Shown here in pieces: positions 32,570-41,204 of a stretch of 64,000 nt of DNA (the stretch's first letter is position 1; every line of letters begins with the position of its first letter). Below the pieces are notes generated by a model that did no database searches, was not told the DNA's origin, and saw only the letters and a list, made by a program, of their open reading frames with translations. Both the position numbers and the translations under genes were made by a program. Source of the stretch: an uncultured Candidatus Melainabacteria bacterium (GTDB taxonomy: Bacteria; Cyanobacteriota; Vampirovibrionia; Gastranaerophilales; Gastranaerophilaceae); contig CAKVLL010000007.1 in the NCBI GenBank assembly GCA_934757255.1, forward strand, positions 4,392 to 68,391. Direction: 5' to 3'.

Positions 32570-33844
32570 ATGCCGGATATAAACTTAAATTCATTTCAAA
32601 AACATATTCAAACTTTTATGAATCACATTAAATCAACAGGTGAAACTCAAGTTGATGAAAAAACTTTTGAAGAAAAAATTACCAATGATAGAAGTATTTT
32701 TTGCATGTTAGATCAAAATCGTGATGGAAAAATTTCTGAAGATGAAATGAGAACTGTATTACAAGCTGATTCTAATAATGATGGAATTGTTACCGAAAAC
32801 GAAATGAATTGCATGAATCAAATGAAATTCTTTGCAAAGAGAGGCGTTGACAAGTGGTTTTCTTTAGATATCAATCGTGACGGGCATTGGAGTAATGTTG
32901 AAGAAAAACTGGGTGACAAAAGAATGTTTGGCGAACTTCCGACTTCATATACAGGACTTGATTCTTCTATGACAAATGAGCAACTTGCTCAATTATATGA
33001 TATAAAAGAAAATATTGATGATCCTGATAATGAACAACTTAAAAATTGGTTAAATGGGGATATTAATGATTTAAAGATGCTGGCTAAAGAACAGTATGGA
33101 ATTGAATTAACAGATAAACAAATCATAATTCTGAAAAATGAACAAAAAAAACAACTTAATACTTGGTTGCTAAAAATGGGTGATAATGCTACCGGCAATG
33201 CGCCATTGTACAATTCATTGAACCTAACAGCTTATACAAGACTAATAACAACGGAACAAACAGTATCTTGCTGTGGTGGAGATATTATTCCACCCCCTGC
33301 TGCGCCGAAGAAAGACGGTTGTACAGAAGTTTTTTCTGACCTTGAACATGAAGGAGCTTCTAATAGTGCAAAGGAAGTTAAAAACAGATTAGCTTGGGCA
33401 ATGTTTAAAACTCCGCCAAAAGAAGAGTTGGTAACAAGCGAGGATGCAGCAACTGTTTGGCAAAATATGTCTGATGAACAATATAATAATTATCACCAAC
33501 AATATCAACAAATGCGTGATATGAAAGCTAGTGATTTTAGAGAATTGCTAAAACCTGAAAATACACAAAAACGAGCAGATTTTGAAAAAAATTCGGCAAT
33601 GACCGTTCAACAAATAGTAGATTATATTGATATTGTAGAACAACAAATCGGCGTTGGAAATTTTGACAAAGAGGATTGGTCAGTTGACGCAGAACAATAT
33701 ACGCAAATTACTTTCGCTATAAACGGAACTACCGGTGACGAAACACGTCTTGAAGGCAAAACAAGAGCTGATATCCCTGAAAACAGGCAAGCGCTTTTAA
33801 AATTCTTAGAAGAAAAAGGCTGGTTATACGAACAATTTAAATAA
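32570..33844 (+). CDS. EF-hand calcium-binding protein of unknown function
   Basis: 424 aa. Three EF-hand loops: D48-E59 (DQNRDGKISEDE), D67-E78 (DSNNDGIVTENE) and D100-E111 (DINRDGHWSNVE), all with the usual 1-3-5-12 ligands. After residue 130 the protein is largely helical and Gln/Asn/Glu-rich, with a CCGGDIIPPPAAPKKDGC linker near 240. No Sec signal or membrane segment, so it is cytoplasmic or exported without a signal peptide. AAGGAGAAATATTAATC gives the ribosome site. Its sigma-28-type promoter suggests co-regulation with motility genes. Distinct in sequence from the second EF-hand protein at 60833. Confidence 0.82.
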   Translation: MPDINLNSFQKHIQTFMNHIKSTGETQVDEKTFEEKITNDRSIFCMLDQNRDGKISEDEMRTVLQADSNNDGIVTENEMNCMNQMKFFAKRGVDKWFSLDINRDGHWSNVEEKLGDKRMFGELPTSYTGLDSSMTNEQLAQLYDIKENIDDPDNEQLKNWLNGDINDLKMLAKEQYGIELTDKQIIILKNEQKKQLNTWLLKMGDNATGNAPLYNSLNLTAYTRLITTEQTVSCCGGDIIPPPAAPKKDGCTEVFSDLEHEGASNSAKEVKNRLAWAMFKTPPKEELVTSEDAATVWQNMSDEQYNNYHQQYQQMRDMKASDFRELLKPENTQKRADFEKNSAMTVQQIVDYIDIVEQQIGVGNFDKEDWSVDAEQYTQITFAINGTTGDETRLEGKTRADIPENRQALLKFLEEKGWLYEQFK

Positions 33845-33902
33845 AATGAATTAAGTAAAGATATCATTCGGCGCGATAAATATCATGTTTATGGTACAAT
33901 TC

Positions 33903-33911
33903 TGCTATAGT
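33903..33911 (+). promoter_or_regulatory. Extended -10 promoter of ffh
   Basis: TGCTATAGT, followed 20 bases later by the ffh start with GAAGGATG between them as the ribosome site. Confidence 0.5.
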
Positions 33912-33931
33912 TTAAGAAGGATGTATCGCAA

Positions 33932-35323
33932 ATGTTTGACTCATTATCAGATAAATTACAAGATATTATTGCAAAAACTGCCGGACAAAAGGAACTGACT
34001 CAAGAAAATATGCAAGAGGCTTTGCGCGAAATTAGACGTGCTCTTCTTGAAGCCGATGTTAACTTGAGAGTTGTAAAAGCTTTTATTTCTAATATTAAAG
34101 ATAGAGCAGAAGGTGAAAATGTTTTAGCCGGAATAAATCCTTCTCAACAACTTATCAAAATTGTTCACGATGAATTGATAGAACTTTTGGGTAAGGAAGT
34201 TAAACCGCTTGACTTTTCAGGACATCCAAACTTAATTATGATGCTGGGGCTTCAAGGTAGTGGTAAAACGACTTCTTCTGCAAAATTAGCAGTAAAGCTT
34301 AAAAAAGAAGGTAGGAATCCGCTTTTAGTTGCTTGTGACGTTTACAGACCGGCAGCAATTACCCAGTTAAAAGCTTTGGGCGAGCAAATCGGAGTTGAAG
34401 TTTATTCTGAAAACGATTCAAAAGATGTACAAAATATCATCCAAAATGCGATTAATTATTCAAAAGAAAAGGGTTTTAATACATTAATATTAGATACCGC
34501 AGGTCGTTTACAAATTGACACTGACATGATGGCAGAATTACTTTTGATAGATAGAGTATTTCACCCTGCTGAAAAACTACTCGTAATTGACTCTATGACC
34601 GGTCAGGAAGCTGTTAACGTAGCAGAGAATTTTGATGCACAATTAAGCATTACAGGTTTAGTTTTAACAAAATTAGATGGCGATTCTCGTGGTGGTGCTG
34701 CCTTAAGCGTTGTTTATTGCACACATAAGCCAATCAAATTAACAGGTACAGGTGAAAAATTAAACGCGTTAGAAGATTTTTATCCTGAAAGAATGGCAAC
34801 AAGAATTTTAGGAATGGGTGACATTGTTTCACTTGTTGAGCGCGCACAAGAAGTTTTTGATGAAAAGACTGCAAAAGAGATGGAAAAGAAAATGGCGAAA
34901 GCTGAATTTTCTTTTAATGATTTCTTAAAAATGCAATCACAAATGAAAATGTTTGGTTCAATGGATCAACTTTTGGGAATGATTCCGGGAATTAAAATTT
35001 CTAAAGACGACAGACAAAAACTTTCACATGAAAGCGAAAAACAATTCAAAAGAATGGAAGTCTTTATTCAAAGTATGACTCCGGAAGAGCGTGAACATCC
35101 CGAACTTATGAATTCTTCTCGCAAAAAAAGAATTGCCGAAGGCTCAGGGCTTCCTTTGCATGACGTAAATGTTTTTATCAATCAGTTTGAGCAAATGCGC
35201 AAAATGATGAAAGGTTTTTCTGACGTTAAAAAGAATATGGGTTCAATGATGGGTAAAATGGGTGCTGCCGGTGCAAAATTAACCGCACATCAAATGATGA
35301 AAAATATGAGAAGATTTAAATAA
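33932..35323 (+). CDS. ffh: Signal recognition particle protein Ffh
   Basis: 463 aa. SRP54 GTPase: N domain, then G domain with GLQGSGKTTSSAKLA (about 107-121), DVYRPAAITQLK, DTAGRLQID, TKLDGDSRGGAAL and GTGEKLNALEDFYPERMATRILGMGD; a Met-rich M domain (330-463) binds 4.5S RNA and signal peptides. Delivers membrane proteins to the translocase through FtsY. Its stop codon coincides with the left edge of a duplicated HAD fragment coming from the opposite strand. Confidence 0.97.
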   Translation: MFDSLSDKLQDIIAKTAGQKELTQENMQEALREIRRALLEADVNLRVVKAFISNIKDRAEGENVLAGINPSQQLIKIVHDELIELLGKEVKPLDFSGHPNLIMMLGLQGSGKTTSSAKLAVKLKKEGRNPLLVACDVYRPAAITQLKALGEQIGVEVYSENDSKDVQNIIQNAINYSKEKGFNTLILDTAGRLQIDTDMMAELLLIDRVFHPAEKLLVIDSMTGQEAVNVAENFDAQLSITGLVLTKLDGDSRGGAALSVVYCTHKPIKLTGTGEKLNALEDFYPERMATRILGMGDIVSLVERAQEVFDEKTAKEMEKKMAKAEFSFNDFLKMQSQMKMFGSMDQLLGMIPGIKISKDDRQKLSHESEKQFKRMEVFIQSMTPEEREHPELMNSSRKKRIAEGSGLPLHDVNVFINQFEQMRKMMKGFSDVKKNMGSMMGKMGAAGAKLTAHQMMKNMRRFK

Positions 35324-35509
35324 ATCTTTCCATCGCCTTAACAAAACCGTCATTATAAACCGTATCAGTCACATAATCTGCAATTGACTTTAATTCTTCT
35401 GTTGCATTTCCCATTGCAACTTTAATACCACCGGCTTTTAATAGGGCAATGTCGTTATTTTGGTCACCAATGGTTAAGGTTTCAGTTTTATCAATATCCC
35501 AATATTTTT
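35316..35509 (-). pseudogene. Truncated copy of the HAD phosphatase C-terminus
   Basis: The minus strand here encodes the last ~64 residues of the HAD gene at 35861-36649 (ETLTIGDQNND, ALLKAGGIKVAMGNA, ADYVTDTVYNDGFVKA) but has no start or N-terminal half. The nucleotide match to 35872-36060 is about 97% (roughly 5 differences in 189). It ends at its own stop inside the ffh 3' end. It is a decayed or partial duplication, unlikely to be translated alone. Confidence 0.85.
35321..35509. repeat. 189-bp direct repeat, left copy
   Basis: Pairs with 35872-36060 at a constant offset of 551 bases. Between the two copies is the 121-aa gene at 35491-35856. Confidence 0.9.
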
Positions 35510-35856
35510 AAACCTTTTTTCAGTTTTTCAACATTAGCTTTTATATGAGAAACAATATCAAATCGTTCTATTCCCGGAATGTATACACTTTTTATTTCAT
35601 AATCCTCTAAACTTTTATCAAAACTATCAGTTTCTTTCAAGGGTTTATAACTAATGTCGTAACCTTTGTCATAGAAAGAATGTCCAGGTCTTTTATAAAA
35701 GTTAGATGTTATATTAATATCGCAATCTTTTGCTAACTCTCTTAATTTCCCTAAGTTTTTTCTTATAATCTGCTTTTCCCCGTAATGAACACGGTTAAAT
35801 CTTAAACTTTTAAAGCTGGTGTTAGAATTGGCTTGTGATACGCTATTTATTTCCAT
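35491..35856 (-). CDS. Hypothetical protein with chimeric C-terminus
   Basis: 121 aa, unknown. N-terminus Ser/Asn-rich (INSVSQANSNTSFKSLRFNRV), followed by a Lys-rich helical segment and a compact middle (NFYKRPGHSFYDKGYDISYKPL). The last six residues (KILGY) are read from the duplicated HAD DNA in another frame, so the natural end has been replaced. It starts 5 bases past the HAD stop and may be in the same transcript. No signal peptide. The SFKS-type N-terminal element recalls proteins of this lineage, but that is only an impression. Confidence 0.55.
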   Translation of the reverse strand: MEINSVSQANSNTSFKSLRFNRVHYGEKQIIRKNLGKLRELAKDCDINITSNFYKRPGHSFYDKGYDISYKPLKETDSFDKSLEDYEIKSVYIPGIERFDIVSHIKANVEKLKKGLKILGY

Positions 35857-35860
35857 AAAA

Positions 35861-36649
35861 TTATCCCTCTATAAATTTTTCTATCGCCTTAACAAAACCG
35901 TCATTATAGACCGTATCAGTCACATAATCTGCAATTGACTTTAATTCTTCTGTTGCATTTCCCATTGCAACTTTAATACCACCGGCTTTTAATAGGGCAA
36001 TGTCGTTATTTTGGTCACCAATGGTTAAGGTTTCAGTTTCATCAATATTCCAATATTTTTGCAAAAATTTAACTGCGCAATATTTTGAACCTTCTTTGTT
36101 AGAAAATTCCAAAAAGTATGGTGTTGATTTAATTATATACAAATCCGGAAAAATTTTTGGTAATTCTTTTTCAAATTTATCAATTTTTTCAGGATGATTA
36201 TAATCAATCGCGAGCAGCTTATTTACACTACTTTTTTCTACTTCACAAAAAGATTTTATAGTATATTTTGTATGTAAATTGTTACAATAACGCTCAATTT
36301 CCGGACATTTAGATTCTGAATACAGAATATCATCATTATATAAATTTAAATGTATATTTTCTGACTTTGCCCAATCAATAACTCTTTGTGCCTGTTCTTC
36401 CGTCAAACATCTTTTGTAAAGCGTTTCACCGTTGTATTTTACAAGCCCGCCTTGATAAGAAATCACAGGAGTATCAAGACCTAAGTCTTGAGCAATAAGT
36501 TCTGCAGCAGCGTTCATTCTGCCTGTTACAAGTACGACTTTAATCCCTTTTTGACAAAGTTCTTTAATACATTTTTTCACACCTTCGGTAAAATTACCTT
36601 CCGGTATCAAAATAGTACCGTCTATATCAGTTGCAACAAGTTTTATCAT
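35861..36649 (-). CDS. Cof-type HAD-superfamily phosphatase
   Basis: 262 aa. Motif I DIDGTIL (about 8-14), motif II VTGRM, cap domain of the Cof/YidA class in the middle, and motif IV GDQNNDIALLKAGG with the two acidic residues. Likely dephosphorylates small sugar phosphates; specificity not deducible. It overlaps the upstream TolC-type gene by 4 bases (ATGA). Its last 189 bp are duplicated downstream. Confidence 0.9.
   Translation of the reverse strand: MIKLVATDIDGTILIPEGNFTEGVKKCIKELCQKGIKVVLVTGRMNAAAELIAQDLGLDTPVISYQGGLVKYNGETLYKRCLTEEQAQRVIDWAKSENIHLNLYNDDILYSESKCPEIERYCNNLHTKYTIKSFCEVEKSSVNKLLAIDYNHPEKIDKFEKELPKIFPDLYIIKSTPYFLEFSNKEGSKYCAVKFLQKYWNIDETETLTIGDQNNDIALLKAGGIKVAMGNATEELKSIADYVTDTVYNDGFVKAIEKFIEG
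35872..36060. repeat. 189-bp direct repeat, right copy (inside the HAD gene)
   Basis: Parental copy of the repeat at 35321-35509; encodes the C-terminus of the intact HAD phosphatase. Confidence 0.9.
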
Positions 36650-37908
36650 AATAATTCCTCTTCAATCAAGATATCATGCCCTATATCTTGCATAAGTTCT
36701 AAATAAGAATAAAAATGCCTTGACATCGCTGTCAAATATTGGCTTAAAACTTCTTGGTGACCGTTTTCGTTAATTACCAAATCAGTATAAGAATTTTTAC
36801 CTTTTATATAACCTTCTGTTGAAAGTTTTACGATTTTTTCTGAATCTTGAAGAATCTTTTTCGAATGCTCCATATTTTCAGCAGAATACTTAAATGTGTT
36901 GTAATCCTTCTTTAATTCATACTTAAGTTGATATTCATAAGCTTTTTTGCTCGCCTTACTACGTTCCAAAAAGATTTGCGCCTTTTGAATTTCAGGAGTA
37001 AAATTGTAAAGTATTGGAACATCAACAGTTCCACCAACGAACGCGCCGCCATAATTATTAGGCGCATGCCCATGTGCTTGCCAAGCGTAACCTCCGGCAA
37101 CGCTAATATCCGGCACACGGTTCCTTTTTGCCATTGTAACTTCAAGTTCTGATTTATCAATATTTTTTTGAGAAATTTTAACCATATAACTATATTGAAG
37201 TGCAATGTTTTCTAAGAAATTGTATTCAGGAAGTTGAATGTTCAAAAAAGCCCAATTACCAAGCAATGAAGCTTCTTTAGTGTCATACATTACACTATCA
37301 TCACCAGTATTTAAAATCTTATTTAATTCAAATTGTTTTGCTAATAAATTTGCTTTAGCGTGATTTACTGCAATTAACTGTTGCGCATATTGAATATCAG
37401 CCTTCAAGTTATCAATCTCATAGGACGGATATTTTGGTTTGTCCGTTGTAATTTGAACCAAATTTTTGAACAATTTTAAACGCTCTTCTTGAATATTATA
37501 AACAGATTTTGCATAAAGGATATCAAAATAAGCTTGCATTATTTGTAATTTGTAATTATGTTCTGCTTGTTTCAACTCAGTTTCTTTAATGTTATAAGTT
37601 TCTGTTGCGACTTTCTTTCTGATTCCACGTTTGAGAACTTCAATCGGCAATGCAACACCTGCTTGCGAAGAGTTACCGAGCGCAACATTTCCCATTACAA
37701 TATTTGATTGAATTTGCGGATTTTGAAGCCGATTTGCAATTTTAATATCTTTTTCTGCTGCCTTGAGTTCCATGCGCTTAATTTTAAGGTCGCAATTTTG
37801 TTTCAAACCAATTTGCACCATCGTGTCCAAATCAACGTTTTTGACATTTGCAAACGCCGAAACCTGTATAGCCAATATTAAAATAAATGTAAAAACCAAC
37901 CTCTTCAT
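36646..37908 (-). CDS. TolC-family outer membrane efflux protein
   Basis: 420 aa. Signal peptide MKRLVFTFILILAIQVSAFA, so I prefer the second Met (37908) to the one six codons upstream. Two outer-membrane-efflux repeats: NCDLKIKRMELKAAEKDIKIANRL and TMAKRNRVPDISVAGGY-type beta region, with long helical coiled coils between and after. Forms the outer-membrane channel of a tripartite exporter. Located alone with a HAD gene; no adjacent pump. Confidence 0.85.
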   Translation of the reverse strand: MKRLVFTFILILAIQVSAFANVKNVDLDTMVQIGLKQNCDLKIKRMELKAAEKDIKIANRLQNPQIQSNIVMGNVALGNSSQAGVALPIEVLKRGIRKKVATETYNIKETELKQAEHNYKLQIMQAYFDILYAKSVYNIQEERLKLFKNLVQITTDKPKYPSYEIDNLKADIQYAQQLIAVNHAKANLLAKQFELNKILNTGDDSVMYDTKEASLLGNWAFLNIQLPEYNFLENIALQYSYMVKISQKNIDKSELEVTMAKRNRVPDISVAGGYAWQAHGHAPNNYGGAFVGGTVDVPILYNFTPEIQKAQIFLERSKASKKAYEYQLKYELKKDYNTFKYSAENMEHSKKILQDSEKIVKLSTEGYIKGKNSYTDLVINENGHQEVLSQYLTAMSRHFYSYLELMQDIGHDILIEEELL

Positions 37909-37955
37909 ACACTGGTATTTTAACATAAAAATAGAGTTCTCAGTTAAAATTCTAT

Positions 37956-37984
37956 TTGAAAAATAATGACATTTTTTCTATAAT
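37956..37984 (+). promoter_or_regulatory. Promoter of ispG
   Basis: TTGAAA (37956-37961), 17-base spacer, perfect TATAAT (37979-37984), 40 bases before the ATG. Confidence 0.75.
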
Positions 37985-38024
37985 TAAGTAATTAAATATT
38001 GTAAAATTTAAAAAGGATAGTATT

Positions 38025-39089
38025 ATGCAAAATAGACGAAAATCAAGGCAAATTTCTATTGGAAACGTTAAAATAGGTGGAGATGCCCCAATTAGTGTTC
38101 AATCAATGTGCAACACGGACACCAGAGATATTGCTAAAACTCTTGATCAAATTAGCGAACTTGCGTCTGCCGGTTGCGAAATTGTCCGTCTTGCAGTTTT
38201 AAATAAAGATGCCGCAGCAGCTATTAAAGATATAGTTGCTAAATCTCCTGTTCCGCTGGTTGCAGATATTCATTTTGATTACAGATTAGCTTTAACTTGT
38301 ATTGAGAATGGAATTCATGCTCTTAGAATTAATCCTGGAAATATAGGTAAAAAAGAACATACAATTAAGGTTGTGGAAGCTGCGAAGGCACACGAAGTGC
38401 CAATAAGAATTGGTATTAATGCCGGTTCTTTAGAAAAAGAATTTGCAGAAATGGATATTCCTCTACATGAAAAAATGGTTTTGAGTGCAATGCGTCATTT
38501 AGAAATTTTAGAAGACTTGAATTTTTATAATACAAAAGTTTCACTTAAATCTTCCGATGTTCCAACTACAATAGAAGCCTATCGCTTGATGGCTAAAAAA
38601 GTTGATTATCCGCTTCATTTAGGTGTAACAGAAGCAGGTACTTTGAAATCAGGTTTAATCAAATCTTCAATAGGTTTGGGAACTCTTTTAAGTGAAGGTA
38701 TCGGTGATACCATAAGAGTTTCTTTAACAGAACAACCCGTAGAAGAAGTTCATGCCGGATTTGGAATATTAAAAGCTTTGAATTTACGCAAAAAGGGTAT
38801 TAATTTTATATCTTGTCCTACTTGTGGTAGAACACAAATAGATTTAATCGGTTTGGCTAAAAAGGTTGAAGAAAAATTCAAGAATCTGGATTTGCCGATA
38901 ACAATCGCTGTTATGGGATGTCCTGTAAATGGCCCAGGGGAAGCTCGTCATGCTGATTTTGGTATCGCAGGCGCAATCAAGGAAGGTTATATTTTTAAAA
39001 AAGGTGAAATTATTGCAAGAGTTCCGGAAGCTGACTTGATTAATTCGCTAGAAAATATTATAATGGAATCATATAGTTCAGATAAGTAA
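38025..39089 (+). CDS. ispG: 4-hydroxy-3-methylbut-2-enyl diphosphate synthase
   Basis: 354 aa, the short bacterial form. Fe-S enzyme of the MEP pathway turning MEcPP into HMBPP. TIM-barrel start RRKSRQISIGNVKIGG, then LVADIHFDYRLAL, HALRINPGNIG, RIGINAGSLE; the cluster-binding cysteines are in SCPTCGRTQID and MGCPVNGPGEA, with the catalytic Glu in the latter region. AAAGGATAG before the ATG. Acts two steps before IspH (50489-51367). Confidence 0.95.
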   Translation: MQNRRKSRQISIGNVKIGGDAPISVQSMCNTDTRDIAKTLDQISELASAGCEIVRLAVLNKDAAAAIKDIVAKSPVPLVADIHFDYRLALTCIENGIHALRINPGNIGKKEHTIKVVEAAKAHEVPIRIGINAGSLEKEFAEMDIPLHEKMVLSAMRHLEILEDLNFYNTKVSLKSSDVPTTIEAYRLMAKKVDYPLHLGVTEAGTLKSGLIKSSIGLGTLLSEGIGDTIRVSLTEQPVEEVHAGFGILKALNLRKKGINFISCPTCGRTQIDLIGLAKKVEEKFKNLDLPITIAVMGCPVNGPGEARHADFGIAGAIKEGYIFKKGEIIARVPEADLINSLENIIMESYSSDK

Positions 39090-39091
39090 GA

Positions 39092-39415
39092 ATGGGTGTT
39101 ATGAGAAAAAATTTATTATTAGTTTTAGCTTTATTTATGCTACTTTGCGTAAGAGCAAATGCGGACGTTACTCCTGCACAAATGACAGATGCAGAATATA
39201 TGATTAACGGTGGTTATTCAGAAGCTGCAGCTGAAGAGGTTTTGATTCTAAAAAACCGAGTTAATGGAAAAGCTTGTGAACCGCTTTATGAAAAAGAACA
39301 TAATAAGTTTGTAAGATTTTTAAAGAATTTTTATTCTTATGTAGATCCGGCTCAAGATAGCGAAGAAAGATATCATCACGATATTCATCAATCTCCAAGT
39401 TGGCATGATTTGTAA
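39092..39415 (+). CDS. Small secreted protein of unknown function
   Basis: 107 aa, not recognised. A clear signal peptide MRKNLLLVLALFMLLCVRANA ends near residue 25, leaving an acidic 80-aa mature domain (MINGGYSEAAAEEVLILKNRV). Its first ATG is 2 bases after the ispG stop; a second at 39101 may be the true start. It is followed by a strong terminator, so it shares the ispG transcript. Likely periplasmic. Confidence 0.72.
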   Translation: MGVMRKNLLLVLALFMLLCVRANADVTPAQMTDAEYMINGGYSEAAAEEVLILKNRVNGKACEPLYEKEHNKFVRFLKNFYSYVDPAQDSEERYHHDIHQSPSWHDL

Positions 39416-39425
39416 AAAGATTGAA

Positions 39426-39457
39426 AAATGGGTAACTTTGAAAAGTTACCCATTTTT
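39426..39457 (+). terminator. Terminator of ispG operon
   Basis: Stem AAATGGGTAACTT / AAGTTACCCATTT, then T run. Confidence 0.92.
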
Positions 39458-39459
39458 TA

Positions 39460-39468
39460 TGCTATAAT
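39460..39468 (+). promoter_or_regulatory. Extended -10 promoter directly before the PurD-like gene
   Basis: TGCTATAAT, perfect -10, only 6 bases from the ATG at 39475; no ribosome site. Leaderless transcript likely. Confidence 0.65.
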
Positions 39469-39474
39469 TCATAT

Positions 39475-40713
39475 ATGAAGAAAAAAATTTTGATAATAGG
39501 AAATGGTGTAAAAGAATGTGCATTAGCAAGAAGATTAGCTGAAAAACATGAAGTTTTTGTTACTCCTGCTAATGATACTTTAAAAGATTGTGTTACAAGT
39601 TTAGATATAAGAGAAAATTGTTCAAATGAGATTTTAGAATTCGTTATGGAAAATGGGATTGATTTAACAATTCCAATTTCTTCTGATTCATTAAAAACAG
39701 ATTTGGTTGATTTGTTTAATCAAAACAATCAGCCAATATTTGCTCCGATGAAAAGTGCTGCAAAATTGGTTTTCGACAAAGCTTATGCAAAAAAAGTGCT
39801 TTATAAATTAAGAATACCGACTCCCAAGTTTGGAATTTTTGAAAAACAAAATATGGCATTCGATTATGTTAAGAATTTAAAAAATCCATTTGTTATAAAA
39901 TCGAATGATTCAAATAGTGCAACAGTCTTTACATCTTATCAAGTTGCAAAAAATATTTTGGACTCAAGTTTCGTAGAAAAAAATAAAAAAATTATTATAG
40001 AAGATTATATATATGGAACTCCATTTTCTTTTTATACAATAACGGATGGCTATAAGGCATTACCAATCGGCTCTTCAATTACTTATAAACATTCTTTAGA
40101 AGGTGATGGTGGTCAATTAACAGGCGGAATGGGGGCTTGTGCGCCAAATTATAAATTAAGTGTAGAACAAGAGTACTACTTAATGGATAATGTTATTTAT
40201 CCAACATTGGATTATTGTGAAATCGAAGGTAGTCCTTATTTAGGCATATTGGGTGTAAATGGTATTTTAACAGATGATGGTCGAATATATGTTTTAGGTT
40301 GGCAATCTTTTATGCAGGATTGTGACGCGCAAGCAATCTTAGATATTCTTGACGAAGATTTGTATAAGTTGTTTGAAGCTTGCGTTGTTGGTTCTTTTAG
40401 CGATGAGGTTGATGGGATTAATTTGCTTGATAAATATTCGACTTCATTAGTTTTAAATTGTAAAAATAAAGAAAATGAGGAAAATGTTATATTTGGTTTG
40501 GATAATTTAGCAGAAGAAACTTCTGTAAATTTTTATCCTACAGTAAGGAAAAATCGTTATTTAGAACTAGAGGCGAATTATGGAGCTGTTTTAGTACTAA
40601 CAACCTCTGGATTAACGGCTTCTACGGCTGTTGAAAAAATGTATTCAGAAGCCTCTGATATAGATTTTAAAGGTAAGCATTATAGAAAAGATATATGCAA
40701 ATTTAAAATTTAG
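39475..40713 (+). CDS. Divergent PurD-like ATP-grasp protein
   Basis: 412 aa. The layout matches phosphoribosylamine-glycine ligase: N-domain ILIIGNGVKECALARRL, then FAPMKSAAKLVFDKAYAKKVLYK, ATP-grasp PFVIKSNDSN, IIIEDYIYGTPFSFY and DGGQLTGGMGACAP. However, the metal-binding end of the ATP-grasp core, normally N-x-R-F-G-D-P-E-x-Q, reads GWQSFMQDCDAQ, so the usual Glu/Asn ligands and RFGD are missing. The protein may have lost GAR synthetase activity or changed substrate. A true purD may lie elsewhere. It has its own promoter right at the start codon. Confidence 0.75.
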   Translation: MKKKILIIGNGVKECALARRLAEKHEVFVTPANDTLKDCVTSLDIRENCSNEILEFVMENGIDLTIPISSDSLKTDLVDLFNQNNQPIFAPMKSAAKLVFDKAYAKKVLYKLRIPTPKFGIFEKQNMAFDYVKNLKNPFVIKSNDSNSATVFTSYQVAKNILDSSFVEKNKKIIIEDYIYGTPFSFYTITDGYKALPIGSSITYKHSLEGDGGQLTGGMGACAPNYKLSVEQEYYLMDNVIYPTLDYCEIEGSPYLGILGVNGILTDDGRIYVLGWQSFMQDCDAQAILDILDEDLYKLFEACVVGSFSDEVDGINLLDKYSTSLVLNCKNKENEENVIFGLDNLAEETSVNFYPTVRKNRYLELEANYGAVLVLTTSGLTASTAVEKMYSEASDIDFKGKHYRKDICKFKI

Positions 40714-40828
40714 CTTTACATTTCTTAATAAAGTCATTCAAAAAAGGCAATTTTTTAAATCCGAAATACTTTATATATATGTAATCAGTAAATAAAGTAT
40801 AAAAAGGATAATAAAAGGAGTATTAATT

Positions 40829-41017
40829 ATGGCAAGAGTTTTAATTTCAATGCCTGAGAGTTTTTTAGGCAAAATTGATGAAGTTGCAGAGAATGAAAGC
40901 AGATCACGTTCAGAGCTGATCCGTGAAGCATTGCGAAGCTACATTACAAGATCACAAGTTCGTCAAAATACTTTGGCAGATAAAAATGCCAGAATTTTAG
41001 AGGCGCTACTAGATTAG
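40829..41017 (+). CDS. Ribbon-helix-helix (CopG/Arc-type) DNA-binding protein
   Basis: 62 aa. ARVLISMPESFLGKIDEVA forms the beta strand and helix 1, then SRSRSELIREALRSYI the second helix, followed by a short tail. CopG/NikR/ParD-like fold binding DNA as a dimer. No toxin or partner gene is next to it. AAAGGAG precedes the ATG and a terminator follows about 90 bases after the stop. Could autoregulate or control a distant operon. Confidence 0.85.
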   Translation: MARVLISMPESFLGKIDEVAENESRSRSELIREALRSYITRSQVRQNTLADKNARILEALLD

Positions 41018-41105
41018 AGGCGGGGAATTAGGGAATAATAGGGATTTTATAATTAATAAGAACACGAAAATTGAGAAAGAGAAAATTTAAAAAGAAAACA
41101 ACCAT

Positions 41106-41138
41106 AGGAATTCAAAGAATGAATTCCTTTTTTTTTTA
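41106..41138 (+). terminator. Terminator of the ribbon-helix-helix gene
   Basis: Stem AGGAATTCA / TGAATTCCT followed by ten T. Confidence 0.9.
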
Positions 41139-41153
41139 CACAATTAATTAAAA

Positions 41154-41185
41154 AAGGTGGAAAAAGTGTAAGCGGTTTCCACCTT
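41154..41185 (-). terminator. Terminator of udp
   Basis: Stem AAGGTGGAAA / TTTCCACCTT with loop AAGTGTAAGCGG; on the minus strand followed by TTTTTT. The loop sequence resembles that of the terminator at 63345-63376. Confidence 0.88.
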
Positions 41186-41204
41186 ACTTTGTTAAATTAA
41201 AATT

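Noticed and set aside
40829..41017. Antitoxin of a toxin-antitoxin pair
   Set aside because: The ribbon-helix-helix protein has no small toxin-like gene on either side, so only a DNA-binding role is claimed.
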